This document shows positions 5,270 to 7,296 of a DNA stretch of 7,296 nt, one piece after another; within the stretch, counting starts at the first letter, position 1, and every line of letters begins with the position of its first letter. The notes below the pieces were generated by a model. That model searched no databases and was not told where the DNA came from. It saw only the letters and a list, made by a program, of their open reading frames with translations. The position numbers were made by a program, and so were the translations under genes. The DNA comes from an uncultured Oscillospiraceae bacterium (lineage in GTDB: Bacteria > Bacillota > Clostridia > Oscillospirales > Ruminococcaceae), in contig CATNEU010000073.1 in NCBI GenBank assembly GCA_950097605.1, positions 1 through 7,296 on the forward strand, given 5' to 3'.

Positions 5270-6499
5270 TCATTGCCAGAGACGCAGCGAGCCGATGGTG
5301 GAGAACACGAAGATCGCCACAGCCACCAGCAGGCAGAGGCTGGAGAAAAACGCGCGGTATTTCTCGCCGGTGCAAAGCTGCGTCTTTTTGTGATTGACGC
5401 AGAACATATTTTTGCGCGACCGCGTTAGGAATATCACGCAGAAGAGGCCGATGATGAGATAGACCAGCAGCACAATATTGTTGAACAAAATCATGCCCGA
5501 CTGGGAAACAGCGCCCGATTCAGACATGGCGACCAATGCACTGTCCACCGCGACCGAGAGCGCGTTGTTGACAAAATGGATCAGGATACCTGTCCAGATC
5601 GAACCGGTCAGCAGCACAAAATAGCCGATGACGAGGCCCATGATAAAAGCGTTGATGCCCTGGGGTATATTTTCGTGCATCAGCGCAAAGAGGGATGCCG
5701 ACAGGACCAGTGCAAATCCGTCCCCATAGCGCCGCAGCGACTGCATGATCATCCCGCGAAACGCGAACTCCTCCAAAAGCGCGGGCGTGATGCAGACGTT
5801 AATGAAATACAGAACAAATGCAAATCCTCCCTGCGGTGCTGTGAAACTCGGGCTGGTGGCCGTTACCCCCACGCTCGAAAACAGCGAGGAGACCGTGCTG
5901 GAACAAAACAGTCCAACCACCGAGGCGCCCAGCGCCACGCCGACGCCCGGCAGCGCCAGCCCGAGCTCGGGCTTTTTGGCAGGAAAGGCCGTGCGCAACG
6001 GCATCTTGATAATTCCCATGGCCACGACGAACGGCACAAACATGGTAATGCTGTACAACACAAACTGCATGAGCTGCTGTAGGTAAACCGGCGCGTTGAC
6101 ATGCCCAGAGGGCAGAATGGTGATTTGCGGAAAAACAGCGTAGAAAAAATAGACGATGGGGGTGCGCAGCAGCGCGGGGAGCACGGTCGCCAGAATAAAC
6201 GCGAGGCCGATGGCCATTGCGTTCTGGCGCAGGCTCTGCCGTTCGGTCTGCCGTGGGGACGCAGGTACCAAGCCGAGGCCCGGAATAAAGGTATAGCTGT
6301 TTTCCTCCTGCGAAATATCGGAATATTGGTCGCTGAACGGGCTGGCCGGAGCAAACGGCCTGGACGGCCGGTCCCCTGCGGCATGCGGCCCGTGGCGGCC
6401 CCGGCCCCACGGGCTGGACGCAGGCGTCCTGCCGGGGTCCACATCGCGCGCGCCGTGCGGATCGTCTTTGGCGCCGCGCTCTGGATCAAACATCTGCAT
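5270..6499 (-). CDS. CPBP-family intramembrane glutamic protease (CAAX/Rce1-like)
   Basis: The product is 409 residues. Residues 1 to about 92 are hydrophilic and rich in Pro, Gly, Arg and Asp, with no membrane segment; about eight hydrophobic segments follow (roughly 93-122, 143-165, 181-203, 224-241, 261-275, 282-300, 336-358, 384-402). The three family motifs are intact: E243-E244-F-A-F-R248-G249, F271-x3-H275, and H308-F-V-N311-N312. These supply the catalytic glutamates and histidines of the Rce1/CPBP abi domain. Bacterial members act as membrane proteases or in bacteriocin self-protection; the substrate here is unknown. The long cytoplasmic N-terminus and the last, post-catalytic helix (384-402) are additions to the core. 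ATG 6499 is supported by AAAGAGGTG 6 nt upstream (6514-6506). It is first in a unit with tadA and has a long structured leader. Confidence 0.92.
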   Translation of the reverse strand: MQMFDPERGAKDDPHGARDVDPGRTPASSPWGRGRHGPHAAGDRPSRPFAPASPFSDQYSDISQEENSYTFIPGLGLVPASPRQTERQSLRQNAMAIGLAFILATVLPALLRTPIVYFFYAVFPQITILPSGHVNAPVYLQQLMQFVLYSITMFVPFVVAMGIIKMPLRTAFPAKKPELGLALPGVGVALGASVVGLFCSSTVSSLFSSVGVTATSPSFTAPQGGFAFVLYFINVCITPALLEEFAFRGMIMQSLRRYGDGFALVLSASLFALMHENIPQGINAFIMGLVIGYFVLLTGSIWTGILIHFVNNALSVAVDSALVAMSESGAVSQSGMILFNNIVLLVYLIIGLFCVIFLTRSRKNMFCVNHKKTQLCTGEKYRAFFSSLCLLVAVAIFVFSTIGSLRLWQ

Positions 6500-6504
6500 A
6501 GTTT

Positions 6505-6676
6505 ACACCTCTTTAATACGGAAAACTGCCGGCTGCCGCCGCGGCGCGCAGCGCCCGGGTCCGCGACGAGGCCGTCCCGGCGGTGGAGATATATCCCGGC
6601 AGTTGGATGGTTACATAAAAAAGCCACAAAGCGGCGCGGCGCATCGAAAAGATGCGGTACGCGCCTGCTTTTGACA
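6505..6676 (-). promoter_or_regulatory. Structured 5' leader of the protease gene
   Basis: The leader is about 175 nt from the predicted start near 6676 to ATG 6499 and contains no credible gene. Domain 1 is a hairpin almost at the 5' end (6671-6628): AAAGC/GCTTT, GGCGCG/CGCGCC and CGCATC/GATGCG stacked with small internal bulges and loop TTTTC. Five bases later (GTGGC) comes T6 (6622-6617), which gives it a terminator-like look. Domain 2 (6604-6524) is closed by a perfect 9-bp helix AACTGCCGG/CCGGCAGTT around a GC-rich interior and ends just before the ribosome binding site. No known riboswitch class is recognised. Attenuation or translational control is inference. Confidence 0.5.
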
Positions 6677-6682
6677 AAATTT

Positions 6683-6712
6683 ATTATAGCAGACAGTTTC
6701 CGGGGCAATCAA
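6683..6712 (-). promoter_or_regulatory. Sigma-A promoter of the protease-tadA unit
   Basis: On the - strand TTGATT (6712-6707) and the perfect TATAAT (6688-6683) are 18 nt apart, and TGC directly precedes the -10 to form an extended -10. Expected start near 6676. Confidence 0.72.
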
Positions 6713-6789
6713 GGGCGAATGCGTGAATAATGCAAACAAATCATGACGGGTCTATGGACATGCACCCATCCGCGCCTTTGGACGCTGCT

Positions 6790-6810
6790 TAAATGCCGCG
6801 GCGGCGTTTA
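6790..6810 (-). terminator. Weak terminator-like hairpin at the end of the XRE gene
   Basis: A 9-bp stem (6790-6798 with 6802-6810, one T-G pair) includes the stop codon of the regulator gene at 6808-6810. On the - strand the distal arm ends in ATTTA but no real T-run follows, so termination is probably inefficient. The next 70 nt to the left hold no gene. Confidence 0.4.
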
Positions 6811-7038
6811 GCGCGCCGCGCTTTCGTCCGGCGCCGGCTCCGGCACATAGTCGACAATGTCGCCTATGTTGCAGTGCAGCGCCGCGCAGATGCGCTCCAA
6901 TACAGACAAGGAGACCGGTTCGTTTTTGCCCATGCGCGCCAATGTGCTGGGGCTAATGCCGATCAGCTCTTTTAAATCCATTTTTTTCATGCCCTTATCA
7001 ATCAACAGCTTCCACAAACCGTTATACGACAATGCCAT
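6808..7038 (-). CDS. XRE/Cro-C1 family helix-turn-helix regulator (small)
   Basis: The product is 76 residues and is essentially one Cro/C1-type domain. SYNGLWKLLIDKGMKKMDLKELIGIS (4-29) and the recognition region SPSTLARMGKNEPVSLSVLERICAALHCNIGDIVDYVPE (29-67) fit the HTH_26 or YozG-like single-domain regulators, with the usual CxIGDIVDY ending. The last nine residues are a short acidic tail. It binds DNA, probably as a dimer; no ligand domain is present. ATG 7038 has AAAGAGGTG 5 nt upstream (7052-7044). Its promoter region faces a divergent perfect-consensus promoter at 7116-7144, and inverted repeats there are possible operators, so self-regulation and control of the rightward gene are likely inferences. 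Confidence 0.9.
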   Translation of the reverse strand: MALSYNGLWKLLIDKGMKKMDLKELIGISPSTLARMGKNEPVSLSVLERICAALHCNIGDIVDYVPEPAPDESAAR

Positions 7039-7058
7039 ACCAACACCTCTTTATTTGC

Positions 7059-7087
7059 AGTATAGCAATTAATTTGATATGTCGCAA
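7059..7087 (-). promoter_or_regulatory. Promoter of the XRE regulator
   Basis: On the - strand TTGCGA (7087-7082) and TATACT (7064-7059) are 17 nt apart, with TGC just before the -10. The predicted start near 7052 leaves a leader of only about 14 nt, essentially the ribosome binding site. A second option is TTGTCA (7122-7117) with TATAAT (7097-7092), but the 19-nt spacing is long. Confidence 0.55.
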
Positions 7088-7115
7088 TTTTATTATAGAT
7101 AGTCGAAGTTTATGG

Positions 7116-7144
7116 TTGACAAACTATATATGTACTATTATAAT
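7116..7144 (+). promoter_or_regulatory. Perfect-consensus sigma-A promoter, rightward
   Basis: TTGACA at 7116-7121 and TATAAT at 7139-7144 match consensus at all 12 positions with the optimal 17-nt spacing. Start is expected near 7151. Such a strong promoter normally needs tight repression; the divergent XRE regulator is the obvious candidate. Confidence 0.85.
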
Positions 7145-7164
7145 ATAGATACGTAAATGCGTAT
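7124..7164. promoter_or_regulatory. Possible operator inverted repeats over the rightward promoter
   Basis: CTATAT (7124-7129) and ATATAG (7143-7148) form a 6-bp inverted repeat covering the spacer and the -10. ATACG (7149-7153) and CGTAT (7160-7164) form a second, 5-bp one at the predicted start site. Either would block the promoter if bound. AT-rich sequence makes short chance repeats common. Confidence 0.35.
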
Positions 7165-7208
7165 TTTATATATGTAAAAGTATATATTCTTAGAGGTGTA
7201 AATTTTTT

Positions 7209-7283
7209 GTGAACGATTGTTTTTTGATGTATCTATTTTTTCATTTGTCGCTCGGGCCGCGACGGGCCCATCCTTTTTTGTGA
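7209..7283 (+). CDS. Possible 24-residue small ORF (leader peptide or small hydrophobic protein)
   Basis: GTG 7209 follows AGAGGTG (7192-7198) by 10 nt and opens a 24-codon frame to TGA 7281-7283. The deduced peptide begins MNDCFLMYLFFHLSLG, with a hydrophobic stretch, and ends in RRAHPFL. It lies in the transcript of the strong promoter at 7116-7144 and its stop codon is in the loop of the hairpin at 7269-7295. That arrangement would suit a leader peptide or a small membrane peptide. The length is too small to exclude chance, and no family is recognised. If not coding, the transcript would be an untranslated leader or small RNA. Confidence 0.35.
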   Translation: MNDCFLMYLFFHLSLGPRRAHPFL

Positions 7284-7295
7284 GAAAAAAGGATG
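7269..7295 (+). terminator. Hairpin at the window edge, terminator or attenuator
   Basis: CATCCTTTTTT (7269-7279) and AAAAAAGGATG (7285-7295) form a perfect 11-bp stem with loop GTGAG. Just before it GGGCC (7254-7258) can pair with GGCCC (7265-7269), and the T6 at 7274-7279 would then be its T-run, giving a short intrinsic terminator. The two structures share bases and exclude each other at the junction. The window ends at 7296, so the 3' context is missing. Confidence 0.45.
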
Positions 7296-7296
7296 C

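Noticed and set aside
5172..5375. N-terminal extension of TadA to 5375
   Set aside because: It overlaps the end of the protease gene, has no TadA homology, and a strong ribosome binding site favours ATG 5171.
5863..6708. 281-codon - strand frame overlapping the protease gene
   Set aside because: Out-of-frame shadow; Arg/Pro/Cys-rich without motifs, and it crosses the protease promoter and leader.

Overview
The window looks like chromosomal DNA from a Gram-positive, low-to-moderate GC Firmicute, most likely a Clostridia member (Oscillospirales/Ruminococcaceae-like, low certainty at that rank). The reasons are the 23S and 5S sequence style, tRNA genes that mostly encode their CCA tail, strong AAAGGAGG or AAAGAGGTG ribosome binding sites, sigma-A promoters, GC-rich coding regions between AT-rich gaps, and a CgeB-type (spore-associated family) glycosyltransferase.

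Layout. Bases 1-1087 are the distal end of a ribosomal RNA operon on the + strand: the last ~155 nt of 23S rRNA, tRNA-Lys(CTT), tRNA-Glu(CTC), 5S rRNA, then tRNA-Asn(GTT), a CAT-anticodon tRNA (Met or, more likely, lysidine-type Ile2), tRNA-Trp, tRNA-Asp, tRNA-Phe and tRNA-Gly(GCC), closed by an intrinsic terminator. Two tRNA genes lie between 23S and 5S, and two perfect or near-perfect hairpins sit in the spacers. A + strand membrane protein of the DUF1624/HGSNAT-like family (1145-1906) follows and ends in a 22-bp palindrome.

From 2023 to about 7100 everything recognised as a gene is on the - strand. In order of transcription from the right: a small XRE-family regulator (6808-7038); a CPBP-family intramembrane protease (5270-6499) behind a long, highly structured leader with its own promoter; tadA (4683-5171), the tRNA-Arg adenosine deaminase, probably co-transcribed with the protease; then a 560-nt gap; then a 687-residue CgeB-like glycosyltransferase (2061-4124) with its own promoter and terminator. 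The gap (4196-4682) is not empty. It holds an apparent free-standing small RNA of about 100 nt (extended -10 promoter, 5' hairpin, a single-stranded C-rich anti-Shine-Dalgarno stretch, intrinsic terminator), a cluster of DnaA-box-like 9-mers, and a second - strand terminator.

At the right edge a perfect-consensus sigma-A promoter (TTGACA-17-TATAAT) fires rightward, divergent from the XRE regulator. It is followed by inverted repeats, a ribosome binding site, a possible 24-codon ORF and a hairpin that runs up to the window end. This looks like a regulator plus its controlled promoter, with the controlled genes mostly outside the window. The best candidates for something undescribed are the small RNA at 4456-4555, the structured leader at 6505-6676, and the regulated divergent unit at 7050-7296.
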